The notes beneath the pieces were generated by a model, which ran no database searches, was not told the DNA's origin, and saw only the letters and a program-made list of their open reading frames with translations. From Strigamia acuminata (lineage: Eukaryota > Arthropoda > Chilopoda > Geophilomorpha > Linotaeniidae), in assembly GCA_949358305.1 (NCBI GenBank), contig OX442316.1, forward strand, positions 4,156,001 through 4,216,000: a stretch of 60,000 nt of DNA, written 5' to 3'. The translations under genes and the position numbers were made by a program. Of the stretch, positions 13,501 through 29,993 are shown one piece after another. Numbering within the stretch: the first letter of the stretch is position 1; each line of letters begins with the position of its first letter.

Positions 13501-16500
13501 TAGAAAAGACAACTAAAGAAGGTTATTGAGTAAACAAGGAAATGATTACAATAAAATAAAAACCTATAAAGAAAAATTATTCAAGGATTTTTGCAAGGTT
13601 ATACTAAAGCATAATCTTGAAATAATCTTAATTGGAAATGTCACTATCGTGTTAAAAAGATTATTTTAAATGGAGATTTTGTGGATTTTTAATTACAAAT
13701 TCTGATTTCGCCTACTGTGCGAAATCCGTAAACCGGATTCCACCAAATCCTACTACACCTTCAGCGTGAGATATAGATAAGGTCAAAGATCCGAATTTGT
13801 ATATTAAAGTGTTGTTTAAATAGAAGCAAAAAAACCTTTAATGTTATTTTTACTTTCAACAGGTGTTTTACTCACAAGGAAAAGCTGTTTCCTGTTTTCA
13901 TTTTATGATGAATGTAACTAACCCAATTTTCGCATGTTTTTATTTTCTAACACATCGAGCTTATTTCCCCGTTTTCTTTCATATTTATCTTGCGTATTCT
14001 TATATACCTTTGTCCGCATGTTGATGGGCTGGGCTGGTTTTAAGGTTGATGTCTTTGATAAGCGAAGTGCTTCGTTCGGGCGAAAATCTAAGCGACGCTC
14101 TTCTTCTTAAGAACGTATTTTCATCCTCTGATTTGCATTTCTCTTTGCGGCTTAATCTCATCGACCCAAATCTCTCCATCCTGGTCAAAGAATTTGATGA
14201 CTTGGTGGGAGATTTATCTGAAAACAAAAATCTCTTATCAGCTCTTAATCCACTGTCACACCCAGAAACCCTGTTTGCTACGTTGACGTAAAAAGTGCAC
14301 AACCGTCGCGAAGAGTCTGTTTCTCGCAAAACGACCGTGGGATGTAGATCAAACTTGTTTTATTGGGTTTTTCATGTGGTTTTGTAACTATATAGAAACT
14401 TTCGGACACCTAGAACTTGCGGTTTGTAAGTAACGAACCGGGTGTTCTACCAATTAATGATTCCAACAGAATCACGGACCGTATAACGCATGTTCAAACA
14501 ACATAGCTATCTTGTGATTTAATATTAGAAAGATTTTATACCAGAGGTAGATTTATAGCTTACAAATCCATCTATGGATGATTTATTAAACTAAATCCCG
14601 CTCAAATGCGCGTAGAAGCCAGCCGGTGATCGGTACGGCTCTACCGCGTGACAATAAGTATAATGCGTATAGTGCGAAATATTTATGCTAGAATTAGTCC
14701 CTGTGTTTGGGAGGGGTTGCACTATACGCGCGTAATAAAAAAATAAATAAAAATTATAACGTACGTACTACGGTTCGTATTTCGTCCGTATTACGTGCGC
14801 ATTTCGTCCTATATAATTTCGGCCATCGCTTACAACATACAATACAACCATCCAACCTACCTTTCACCTAAATAAATTAAGTTTTCTTTATCATTTTTCC
14901 ATTGTTGTAGCACACCACTACGGTAACTCGCATTATACGCACGTACACCATTTATTGCAAAAAAGGCGCCTTAAAATGGGGGGTCGCATTATACGCAGGT
15001 CGCATTATACGCGAGTATATACGGTACGTTAATCAAAACATCATTTATACCATTTGGAATGGATAATTCTTCCATATTTGCTTGAATTGAACGAGATCTA
15101 AGGGCAGGAGTTGTGGGTTTGCTACTAGTGAGATGTTTTCCGTGTAGTTTGACAAGAGCTTCTTCATTTGACATGAGAAATTGTCGTTCAGGCAACGATG
15201 ATAACGTTGTAAGGCGGTATGTTTTTGGGGTCACAACGAAGTAGCCATCACCCGTGTGGTAAATCTGAAAAGGATGCAATTGGATTAATATAATTTGGTG
15301 ATGATTTATTTAGCGAAAACTTGATACCTTTCTTTCTTTGATCAGTTTGCCTAATGAGGAGTAGATGATGTCTTCATTGGGTATGATCATGTCACTGAAC
15401 CGTTCGTGTAGTTGCGCACATATCATTTGCAATGAAGCTGTGTCTTCCAGGTGGTTTAATTCGGAAATGACCAGGCACAGCGCTTCCGGAAGTGGGGTGA
15501 ATTGCGTTTGGGAGATTACTTGAATGTCTAGACCTCCTACGTCTCCTGTTTAATTAAAAAGAAAATTACATATCATTATATTCCCATATTCAACTAATGT
15601 TATTTTTCCAGTTCCACATGATTGCAATTTCATGTTAAATTTCTAAAGGCGGAAGTAGGAAAAGTTTGGAGGAGAAAATTACATGGGTGCTGTATGGAGT
15701 GTTACTAATACTCGTTCGTATAGTAACACTCAATTTGCAATGCATTTTTTTTTACAAAATTCTGGCTTGTGTAATGAAATAAATTAGAAAATTTATATCA
15801 ATTTTGTATTTAAAACATGTTTTCCTTTTTATTTACACATGTTATCCTTCAATATCACGTTTTTGACCATAAATACTGGTGGTTGCAGGTAAACAACCTT
15901 TTTTATATATAAAAAATTGCATTAATTAATTGCCAATTATGGCTACTTTAGTAATCTTGTTGCATCAGAAATTGGCAATTACATTAGCATTGAGGTTAGG
16001 CCAAGGAATCAAATCAAATCTGATATCATATAACCTTATTGTGGGTTTATTAGGGCCACTCCTGGCACTAATTAAAGCACAAGTTCAATTGAATTGATTC
16101 CGTTTGATTTATTAGTGATGGTAAAAATAGCTATTTCTGTAATTACAGACATAGAAGTGAAAGTGAGACCTTCAAGGTGAAAAACAGGTAGTAGTGTTCA
16201 TAAATATTGTCAAAGGACATTGAACCTTTGAAATAATAATCCATTTGTGGGTGGAAAACTGTTAATAGTTGACACATTTAGCATTTGATACATTCCAATT
16301 CAAAAATGGAATATAGTGAATGCAGTTAACAGGTTGTGTATTCATGCATTTAAATGCCAAGATGAGGTCACAGGTGTGACATGCAAACAAGAATATTTTT
16401 AGAAAAGGGTTTCATAATTCATTGAGATTGTGCTCAGTAATGGACTCATGTGGTGGCACATCACTGAACTCTACTTTGCGAAAAGCCGAAAACATCTGCA

Positions 16501-17694
16501 CTTAATTAATGCTCTTTTTAATGTAATTTGTGTGTATACAAATCTGTTGATTAATATTAAAAATTCAACATCTTGAAACTGCTGTTAAAAATAATATTAT
16601 TTTAACAAAAATAATTGTTAGAAAATTTTTGGTTTTAATTTTTTGTTAACAATTGCAACAATTTTTCATGGAACAATCATTTCAACAAGAGTTTTTATAA
16701 AAACAATTATTCAAACAAGAGTTTTCACAAAAACAATCATTAAAATATCACATTACATAATAAAAAAAGCAAAACAATCAAACCTTTTGATTGCTTGAAT
16801 GACAACAATCATCCATTGTTTTGCTATTTCTTCATAATGTCACCAACACATGCAAATCCCAAATTAAAAATTCTAGCCTCCAAAACTCGTGTGTGCCACA
16901 TTGAATAAACAAATTAGGAGATTTAATTAAACTTGCAAATTTCAAATCCCCAAATTAATTAAACCAAAATTGACCCCATAAATTCAAAAAGTGACATTTG
17001 ACATTAACACAACATGGCCACTTTGAACGACAAATAAAACTAACTAGTTTTACTAGTTTCAAACATTTTCCAATTTTCTTTTGTACACAGACAGACAGCA
17101 GCTTGGCCCTAAGCAAAGTGACTGGTCTACTTCACTCACAACACCCCCCACACCCCTCAACACCCCTCTTTAAATGCCTGCAGCCCTTTATGAACAAAAA
17201 TGTTTTCTCCTTGTTGGGTCGCTTGTTCAAACAAGGAAAAACGAGAGACAGAGATTTGATGCGAAAAATAAATTACCTAATCGAGTGATGACGTAATTTA
17301 TGGGCGGCTTGAGAACTCTTCTCGTCCAAGATGAACGAAGACCTTCCAAGTAGAATTCATTTCCACCAATCAATAACATTCCAGGGGCTATGTAGCCCAT
17401 GTATTCGACGTGGTTCACACTGTCCACCAATGTGGGGTTCCAAAAACACTGTCTGTTCTGCTCCTGGAACTCGACGAAAATTAGAAAACCACTTTGGAGC
17501 ATCCAGTCTTCGGCGTTGGAGTCTGAGGTGCCTGCAACCACGTTCACGCCATTTTTCAACTTGCACTCATTATTCCCCTGCCTGGAAATGTCAATGTGTT
17601 CCTCTGTTCTTTTCAGCACGATCCCCAAGCATTTCTGAGAGTACATGACACTTTTTCTGTGTTGGTCTTCATCGTTGAGCGTGCTGCTCGACAT
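10542..17694 (-). CDS. STOX: Storkhead-box (STOX / knockout) winged-helix protein
   Basis: Six minus-strand exons: 17694-17277, 15545-15328, 15264-15051, 14277-14008, 13004-12790 and 11288-10542. All junctions are GT-AG in consistent phase and total 2082 nt (693 aa). The family comprises winged-helix DNA-binding proteins: human STOX1/2 and Drosophila knockout, the latter needed for motor-axon targeting. The N-terminal region has the CFWN motif of vertebrate STOX. The winged helix (about 140-235) contains ISQTQF, LIKERK and IYHTGDGYFVVTP, nearly identical to human STOX1. A conserved downstream block reads FSAQFPPPEW at about 404-413. The C-terminal exon is low-complexity, rich in Ser, Pro and Lys. 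The start is the first ATG of exon 1. The exon 3 and exon 4 boundaries were chosen by phase and are slightly less certain than the rest. Confidence 0.93.
12049..12094 (+). repeat. Dispersed repeat, copy 1
   Basis: GTGCGCAGAACGGAATGCGC, then AGTTTGAATTTAGC and a GTAGA end, resembles 44080-44137 in order and spacing. Copies lie in introns of two unrelated genes (STOX and srGAP), so this looks like an interspersed repeat. A Harbinger-like MITE sits just downstream of this copy. Confidence 0.55.
12101..12695. mobile_element. PIF/Harbinger-like MITE in STOX intron 5
   Basis: Ends are inverted copies of AGCCTAGTACTCATA (left from 12101, right ending 12695). They are flanked by a direct TTA at 12098-12100 and 12696-12698, fitting the 3-bp TWA target preference of PIF/Harbinger. 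The 595-bp interior has no transposase frame. GACTCTGAA recurs four times in one orientation (about 12199, 12275, 12593 and 12669), as subterminal repeats often do. It lies wholly inside an intron. Confidence 0.75.
14642..15030. mobile_element. Repeat element with GCATTATACGC ends in STOX intron 3
   Basis: CGCATTATACGC occurs at about 14929, 14985 and 15001. Related inverted forms (TATAATGCGTATAGTGCG, GCACTATACGCGCG) lie at about 14660 and 14719. The right end, read outward, is ACCGTATATACTCGCG and resembles a TA-targeting DNA-transposon terminus. The left boundary is unclear. The right end falls about 20 bp inside the intron from the exon 3 donor. Confidence 0.5.
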
Positions 17695-18718
17695 GATTCT
17701 TCCTGGCTAAATTACATTAAAGCTGGAGACGCATCCTCAGCACATGAACTCACCTCGCTCGGAGTTACAGCATAATAAGTAGCGAGGTTTGGTACATGCT
17801 GCTGCGATCTTGCGGAAGAGGGTTGAACTATGGTGAAGCAAGAGGTGATGCTTTTGGATTTTTATCTGGAATTACCAGTGGTGTAATGTTTTTTTTTTTT
17901 TTTTAAAAAGATATTGAATTTAAGATTTTAATAATATATATATAATAAGCAATTTGTGATGTTTGAAAAATAGATGTTTGAATCACAATAAGAAGTGTTT
18001 AAATTAATAAAAATGGATTTTTTTTTATTTTTTGTTCATTGAATATTGTATTTTAATTATAATTACATGAAATAAATAACAATAAGACAATGTGAGTGTG
18101 ATAAATAAAAGTAAGTTCAATTTTTCAATAAAAATTTTATTTGAAATATAAATTTTATTCAAAAAAAATGTGGAAATTTTCGTTTATTTATTCTTTTATT
18201 TATTGTGCAGACAATGATATAAATTGCACTTGGAATTGGCGCCATCTGTGGTACAGAAAATAAAACACTCAATCAGATACAATCTGATATTCTGTAAACA
18301 AGATGTAACGCCATCTATTTCTGAAAAAACAAAGTTATGAAGAAAAATAACTGCGGGTGGATTAAAGCAGACGACAAAACACAAGATGTTTTAGTATAAT
18401 AGAAAAAATAAAAGTTTTATTAATGGAATAAATTATTTATTAACTAAGCCCTAAATAAACCACGAGTTTAAACATTCACATCTGTCCAAACAGCAAATTG
18501 AGAAAATAAATCAAGTGTGGTTGGTGGCCAAACCGTTGCAACTTAATGATCATCATAATGATTATCAAATTACTCTGCAAAGTTTTAATTCTAATAAATT
18601 ATTGCAGCGCATGCTCTATCTAGATCCTCAAAATAACTTTCTGATCAAAGTTCATCCATCTCACTATCCTTAAACCTTCTTACAACCACTGCAAGCAATT
18701 GCGAGCAAATGCGAGCAA
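17695..18718. other. Divergent intergenic region between STOX and HGD
   Basis: The two genes diverge from here, so both promoters should lie within about 1 kb. No TATA box is clear. CTCF-like cores occur at about 18238 (GGCGCCATCTGTGG) and 18309 (ACGCCATCTA). The rest is AT-rich. Confidence 0.5.
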
Positions 18719-20850
18719 ATGGCTCATGAAAAACTCAAGGTAATGCATCAAACAAACTACACTTCTAATTCCAATATAAACTTGTGTTTATTTTAACTAA
18801 AATTTCACCAATTTTTTATCAATATTTCTATAATTTCAAATTTTCAAATTTAATGTGTATACTTTGCCTAATTGTCTTGCAAAATTCTGTACACACGATA
18901 TTATACACCCTGTTTTTTAATTTTAACATTACTATCTTGTATTTTGATTTTTAAAACTCAATATTTTTGCAATCAGTAACTTTACTAGCATTAACTTAAT
19001 CGCTTATCAGATCTGTTTCAATAAAAGAACGTCTCCCAGCAAGTCAAGGCCATTTAAATTGACCATAGGTCTTGCAGCAACGTTAAATGTCTTACTAATT
19101 TTTAATTTTAATTTATAATACAGTATCTTTCTGGCTTTGGGAATGAATTTGCATCTGAAGATCCAAGATGTCCTGGTTCACTACCAATAGGCCAGGTATA
19201 GAAGACATAATATGTAACTTAATAATTGTATTTATGAATTCTGAATTTAAACAGAACAACCCACAAAAATGTCCATACAATTTGTACGCTGAACAATTGT
19301 CTGGGTCAGCTTTTACAGCACCAAAAACTGCAAACAAGAGAAGGTAACATTTGAGTATTTATTTTTTAAATAAAAAACTACCTAACTTTGTTTATTTTTT
19401 AGTTGGTTGTACAGAATTCATCCATCTGTTCTACATTTACCATTTGAAAAAAAGCAATTTGGAAACATCGCGAGTGATTGGGATGAAAATGAACCAAATC
19501 CGAATCAGTTAAGATGGCTACCGTTTGAAATTCCATCCAAAATATTTCGAAATGTAAATTTTGTGGAGGGATTGAATACTCTGTGTGGTGCTGGAGATCC
19601 AAAAACAAGAAATGGGATTTCTATTCACATTTATGCTTGCAACACATCCATGGAAACATGTTCCATGTACAATTCAGACGGCCATTTCTTAATTGGTAAA
19701 TATAAAACCACATACTTTGTTTTTGGGTTTTCAATAGTCTAAAACGTATCAATTTTTAGTACCTCAACAAGGAACACTGCACATATCTACAGAATTCGGT
19801 AAACTAGTTGTGGAACCACTGGAAATTTGTGTCATTCAGCAAGGAATGAGATTCAGTGTCAATTTGGACGGGGAAAGCAGAGGATATGTTTTGGAAGTGT
19901 ACAACACGCATTTTGTACTTCCAAATCTTGGTCCAATTGGTAATTTATAAGTAAAACAAAGTTAAATTCCCAAATTAAAATATTTAAAATTATCTTTAGG
20001 AGCAAATGGGTTAGCAAATCCAAGAGATTTCCTGACTCCTGTTGCACATTACGAAGATATCGAAGGAAAACAATTCGAAATAATCAACAAATACCAAGGA
20101 AAGTTTTTCAAAGCAATCCAAAATCACTCTCCATTTGATGTTGTAGCTTGGCACGGGAACTACACACCCTACAAATACGATTTAAGAACATTTGTAACCA
20201 TTAATTCTGTCTCTGTTGATCACTGTGTAAGAATTTCTCACTTCACACTCACTTAAATAATTTTTTAAGCTTTTATCGTCTACATAATTGCAGGATCCAT
20301 CAATCTTCACGGTTTTAACATGCCCATCCTTGAATCCGGGAGTAGCCATTGCTGATTTTGTCATCTTTCCACCCCGTTGGTCAGTGCAAGAAAACACTTT
20401 CCGGCCTCCTTATTATCATCGAAATTGCATGAGTGAATTCATGGGACTTATAGTCGGCGCATACGAAGCTAAAGTTGGTTTATAAACTTAGATTTCAAAG
20501 AATTAATTGTAATTTTTGTTTCATTTCCATCAGGAAGAAGGTTTTTTGCCTGGTGGTGCATCTTTACACAGCATGATGACACCACACGGACCAGATGCTG
20601 AATGCTTTGAAAAGGCCAGCCAATCTAATCTCAAACCGGGAAAAATTGCAGAAGGGACTATGGTTGAGTACGAGTTTAAATGTGTATAACATAAAGTTGA
20701 TCTGAATAAACTTTACAGGCGTTCATGTTTGAAAGCTCGTTCAGTTTGGGACTTACCACATGGGGAGAGAAAACATGCTGCAAATTGGATAAAGAGTATT
20801 ATTTGTGTTGGCAAGGATTGAAGAAACACTTCAATGAAAATACTGCATAA
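18719..20850 (+). CDS. HGD: Homogentisate 1,2-dioxygenase
   Basis: Nine exons: 18719-18739, 19124-19195, 19255-19343, 19403-19695, 19760-19939, 20000-20226, 20294-20473, 20534-20662 and 20719-20850. They total 1323 nt (440 aa; human 445). The enzyme opens the ring of homogentisate to maleylacetoacetate in cytosolic tyrosine and phenylalanine breakdown, using Fe(II). The protein begins with SGFGNEF near residue 10. The iron ligands are visible as His336 and Glu342 in [12 protein letters not shown] and His372 in [26 protein letters not shown] and FVIFPPRW are also conserved. Exon 1 encodes only seven residues and is followed by a 384-bp intron; the other introns are 56-67 bp. The start is the only ATG in frame with a good donor before exon 2. 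It appears intact and functional. Confidence 0.98.
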
Positions 20851-22548
20851 AATGGAAAATGTTAGATTTATCTATTAAAAATGTAGTTTATATATTAAAT
20901 ATACCGGTAAATAAGCTTTAAAAACCAGTTAAATAATTCTGAGTTTCCGTAGAAATAAAAACGCAAATGTTTAACGAAATAAAATACAGTTCAAATATTT
21001 GTCTCAATATTTCTCCCATGTTGCTGCGTGTATTGATTGGCAGGGTTGATAACATTGACATTCATGTTCAGTTATTATTTAAGTTTCGTGACCAACTGCA
21101 TTACTTACTTATAGAGAACTTTCTCCGAGGGACAATCAATTTTATTTGATTACACACGTTTTTTTTCCTTCCTTTTTTGGTTACAGCTGTACACTGGCGG
21201 CATTTTCCCTTTACGCGAGCGCTTTTTATGAATTGTTCTTTCAGTCTGTGACGAAATTTGTACAGGAGCTCAGTCGATCGATTAGAGAAAACTTGAATCG
21301 GCCTGGCTGCATAAACCCTCTACATAACATTCTTGTATTGATCTAACGCTGCAATTCGCTTCTTCTAAGACGAAGCTGCTGCTGTCGAAACAAACGTTTA
21401 TTCCCTGTTCAGCATTACTACGTGAATGAAAAATTGAGCTGCTTTTTATTATTCACGCGTTACTCGATTTTACAAAACATGTTATTTCATACGTGACGTG
21501 GCGTCAGACGTCATTAATCCGGAACATATTCTGGATTCATCTCTCGATCTGATGTGTCAAGAAATGGCTGCTCGTTTGCTGCAGTTATGAGCAGAATGAG
21601 AAGGTTAGTCCATTTATATGCCTTTTTTTATGTTTCCAGGTAACGTATTAAATCATATTAGTTGCCAGTGTGGTGTTAAAATTACGATACGAAGCTCGTA
21701 AAACACGGGGTCGTGGTAAGATTTAGTTTAGGGCACAGGAAAAGGTCAGGCTTTGCTGTAATGCATTTTTTTTTTCTTTTCAATTTGCTCGTTTTGGGTT
21801 TAGTGTTTTTAATTGCAGTAGCAATTAAGGAGCGTAGGTTTATACTAATGGGGCATTTCTTGTGACACATTTTAACCTGTAATTTTAATCAAGTTGCCGG
21901 AGTAAAATATTGATTATAACATTACTTGACGGACGGGCAAATAGCTGAACTAAACAGCTTTGGGGATTACAGTTTAGATTAGAAATAAATATTAGAACGT
22001 ACAAGGCGAATTACGATTTCTCGCCGAATATTAATGGATATTATTAATAAATATTAAGCAGCTATTACGGGGCTGAAATATTAATTTTTTTATTTTTATC
22101 ACTCTTTAACATTTGTGATTTGCAATGGTTCTAATATTAGTACGTGCGAAAATTCAATAAAACGTGAATTTTATTAAAGGTTTTTTATTTCTTTTTACAT
22201 ATATAAATAATGCGAGCATAATTTATTAATTATTCTATCGATTTTATAATAAAAATGTTCAATAAATGCAGGAGAAATTGAATGAAATATTCAATGGCGA
22301 GAATTTTTCAGTTGTTGTTTGCTGCCCCTTGAGCTTTGCTGCTCGCCACAAGAATATAAAATCCTTTTGCCCGAGTTGAAATGATATTTTTCCGATTTGA
22401 AATATAAAAAATAAAATAAAATAAATAAAAAGCGTTTCGATATTAAATGGATTTTTTCTTATCATATTGAAGGTGAAGAATTGATTAAAAACCCACAACC
22501 ATCTCGTCGAGGAATTTTCATCTCACCAAATAATTCTCAAATTCCAAG
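20851..22548. other. HGD 3' UTR and MFSD6-like upstream region
   Basis: AATAAA at 20954-20959 is a likely HGD polyadenylation signal. A CpG-containing, less AT-rich stretch at about 21190-21610 followed by GTTAGT may be a non-coding first exon and promoter of the MFSD6-like gene. The splice into 22471 (TTGAAG then GTGAAG) is only a guess. No other gene seen. Confidence 0.4.
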
Positions 22549-26661
<4,113 letters not shown>

Positions 26662-27777
26662 AGTGTCCTAAATGAGAATCCTAAGAAATTAGGCTTAGAT
26701 AATTTAGTAGCTTAGCATGTAGGTTATTTTAGGTATGAAAACTTAAAATATGGTAGTCAATCCTTTGAAATTTATTTTTAATGTGATTTGAGTGGGTATA
26801 GAAGGATCAGTTTGTGTGATCTGACCTATTTTTTATTGGTTTGTATTATGGGTATGTATTTGTATCAAATTCAGTCATTTCTCATTGAGTTACATTCAAT
26901 CTTGGTCATTATTCATTGCGGGAACGACATTTTGCTATGTATTTATCTGGTTTTTTATTTCTTGCAACATGAAAAATGCAAAGTCTGCTGAAGGTTTTGG
27001 GTGAAAAGCTTGTGTTTATTTTAGATAAAAGATATTTAGTTCACTAGATTTGAGTTGTTGCATGATAAAATTCAAAGCTTATATACATGTAATACATATA
27101 TCTTATAATGCCATTTGTTCACAATAATTAGCATGCTAATTTTCTGTCCTTTAAATCTCATATATTTCATGATAAATGAAGATTCAAAATAATGTCCACT
27201 AGATTTCATGAAGGAAAAAAAAAACACGTGAAAAGTTGGTAAAAATTACTTGTATTTAACACATCACTTCTTAAATCTTCTAGTGATTCTTATGTGATAA
27301 AAATATTGAAAAACTATCAATGCAAAAATAGCATAAGGGCATGTTTGACCCTAATAGACCTCTAAGTCTTAGAATATATACGGAATATATATATATTCTT
27401 TATACAGACACTGTACCACTGGTGAAAAGTAATTTAGTGTGGTCATCCATGAACAATTTTCAAAAGACTATTTTGATCCTGAAGACTAAACTTAATCGAA
27501 AATTTAAATAATAAATGGTGATATTCAATTCTAAATGTGTAATGGTGCATTAATTTCCATCCATGTTTTCAAATTGTCATGGATTTTTTTTTAAATATAT
27601 TCATGTTTAATATTGTGAACATTTATTTTATTTCAAAATAATTACCTCACTTCATAAAGTCTTCAACAGCTGGTTGGACGATTATTTCTTTTGTATATAC
27701 AAGCCAAATACAAGTTTTAATTGCCAGAAATAATATAATTACTGTGTTATAAGTATAATGAAATGTTAAATATGGAA

Positions 27778-27783
27778 AATAAA
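27778..27783 (+). terminator. Probable polyadenylation signal of the MFSD6-like gene
   Basis: AATAAA on the plus strand about 1.1 kb past the stop codon and 65 bp before the opposing GPD1 signal. Earlier weaker candidates cannot be excluded. Confidence 0.5.
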
Positions 27784-27848
27784 AATGTTTCACGTCGACC
27801 CACGTCCGAATTCGACTCGATCACTACGAAATTTCTAACAAAAAATTG

Positions 27849-27854
27849 TTTATT
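27849..27854 (-). terminator. Probable polyadenylation signal of GPD1
   Basis: AATAAA on the minus strand 91 bp past the GPD1 stop, the usual position for a compact 3' UTR. Confidence 0.6.
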
Positions 27855-27944
27855 TCCATTCAAACAAGAACCTAACATTACATTCCGAAATTAATATTTT
27901 TTTTTTAAAGTTTCTTGTAAAATTTTGGATAATTTGATCAACAT

Positions 27945-29310
27945 TTACGCTTCTCGATGCTGATGTTCTGGATGAACCTTCAACTGCTTGACGAAGCCAC
28001 TAGGTGGCATTTCCCCGATGCAAATGCGATGCACTGCAGAAAACAGAGGAAATCTGTAAAGAAAATTAAAATAAATTTTTTTAAAAAAATCTTTTTTATA
28101 AAATTCCAACTTCTCAGTAAGTCCTTTCGTTGATAACATTTTCAAGAGATCATGTGCAGTTTCAGGTCCCTGCAGCTTCTGACCATTCAGCATTTCCTTC
28201 TCCAGTTGTGTAATCGACTGTAAAACACAAAATTACACATTAAACGATTCACACAATCCAGTTTTACACTTTTTACCTTTCCAGTGGTTACAAAAGCCTC
28301 GCACACCTTTCTGTTTCGACCGCCAAAACAAGTGGTAATCAAATCAGCCACACCACAACTCTCCAAGAAAGTTTCGATTTTAGTTCCTTCGTAGAACATC
28401 TGAGTGAATCTGATCATCTCCATCAACCCCAAACGGATCACTGCAGCTTTAGTGTTGTCACCACAACCCAATCCATCGACAAATCCAGCTCCACAAGCCA
28501 CTACATTCTGCAAAATAAAATAAAAAACACAATCAAATCCACAAAACGAAACAAAATCCCTCACTTTCATGGCTCCACACAACTCCACAGTTGCAATATC
28601 ATCAACAACTACAATTCTGAAGTAATCAGTCTCGAATAACTTCTTCAACCAGTAACCATGCTCCTTGTTCTTAGCTCCTATCGTCGACTCGCAGAACATC
28701 TCGTCAGCCACTTCGTTAGCAATATTCGCGCCCATCAAAACACTCACATCGATGTTTAATCTCAATCGTATAATCGAAGAAATCAACTGAATTCCTTCCG
28801 GAATACTATCTACACCCTTCAAACGAACAAAACAACGTTCAATAAACCAATTAAATGAAATTTCCAATCATTAATCACCTTAATCAACGAAATGCCAAAT
28901 GCATTAGGCTTAATTTTGCCGGCGAGTGTGTCCACGGTTCGTCGAACGAATTGATGTGGCAAAACAAACACCAAAATGTCGGCGTCTTTACAGGTCTCTA
29001 CGAGATCGGGCACAGCGACAACATTGACTGGAAGTCTGTGTCCTGGAAGGTACTTAACGTTTTCATGTTGGGTGTTGATTATTTCCGTTAATTTGCGTCC
29101 ATCCACGGTCTCTTCCAGCACCCAGATTTTCACTGTGTAGTCGAACTCGTCATATTTAGCCGCATTTACGCCCACGATTTTAGCAATGGCTGAACCCCTG
29201 TCGATTTAATTCCAATTTGATTACTTTAAATAAAAAAAATTTTTAACGGTTTACCAGTTCCCCGAACCGATGATCGCCACCTTAAAAGGTACTTTTGTTT
29301 TGAAAGACAT
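27945..29310 (-). CDS. GPD1: Cytosolic NAD-dependent glycerol-3-phosphate dehydrogenase
   Basis: Six minus-strand exons: 29310-29255, 29197-28879, 28816-28565, 28507-28277, 28217-28111 and 28053-27945. They total 1074 nt (357 aa; human GPD1 349). The enzyme interconverts dihydroxyacetone phosphate and glycerol-3-phosphate using NADH, serving lipid synthesis and the glycerophosphate shuttle. The Rossmann motif GSGNWGSAI lies at 15-23. [34 protein letters not shown] (the conserved catalytic-region lysine, Lys209), LGFMEM-like LGLMEM and GGRNRKV are all in order. The C-terminus ends with an extended HPEHQ tail. Exon 3 directly continues LIK into GVDSIPEG. Introns are short (57-69 bp). No break or missing catalytic residue seen. 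Confidence 0.97.
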
Positions 29311-29993
29311 GATTTTAAATTAATAGAGGTTTTTACGTGGAGAAATGGACATTTTTAGGTGTTTAGTACACCGAGAGAAAAATGGAATCGAGTGAAATAA
29401 TTTCGTTGCATGCGTGCACGTTTATTGCTAATTGTTTGCTGCGATTATTGTACTGAAATCTTTGTTTTCGAATTCAATTTTGAATGTTTATTGTGAGAAG
29501 TTGTACAGGAAAAACTCCATCCAGCACTCCTATCTAATTGCCGGCCCTTTGTCAATGAGAAATTGGGCCTTTCAAGCAATAGAGAATTGTAAATTGTTAT
29601 ATTTTGTAAGCACGGCCGAGAAATGACCCTTAACAAAACAAAAAAAAAGAAAATTGTTTTGGTCAGGGAAAAATATTTTTTCATTTCTGACCTAAATATT
29701 TCCCGGTGAAAACTTATAAAACTTGTCGGGTCGTTGTCGTGGCACAACCACCGAATTAATACATCATAAAACTCGAAAAAAAATATTTTTTTATGTTTAA
29801 AATTAATATTCCAGACGAGTATTCGCGTGAGACACAAAAAGGAAAAAGTCAAAAAATTTTGTTTCATTTAATGATAATTTTTTGAGACTGTGACAATTTG
29901 TTAGTAAATAATTTACTACGCTGCATTTTTCTTCAATAGTTTTACCGCCTTTAAATTTTAAAATGTTGAAAAACGACTCGCATTTGAATGATG
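29311..29993. other. GPD1 promoter region and astacin 3' UTR
   Basis: Both neighbours are on the minus strand, so this stretch combines the astacin 3' end with the GPD1 upstream region. No TATA box or other gene is clear. ATTAAA on the minus strand near 29870 could serve the astacin transcript. Confidence 0.45.

Larger units (their letters stand above)
26662..27944. other. MFSD6-like 3' UTR and convergent gene ends
   Basis: AT-rich DNA with no further gene. It should be mostly the long 3' UTR of the MFSD6-like gene, ending after AATAAA at 27778-27783. The opposing GPD1 3' UTR begins at its stop at 27945. Confidence 0.6.

Noticed and set aside
14400-14475. tRNA-like sequence on the minus strand (AATTGGTAGAACA, then CCGGTTCG)
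   Set aside because: The pieces resemble A- and B-box motifs but are only about 14 bp apart, and the arms do not fold into a cloverleaf. At best a tRNA-derived fragment.
27796-27815. GTCGACCCACGTCCG next to a GAATTC site, like a cDNA cloning adaptor
   Set aside because: It differs from the common adaptor by a missing GC. It lies in continuous genomic sequence between two gene ends, so coincidence is more likely than contamination.
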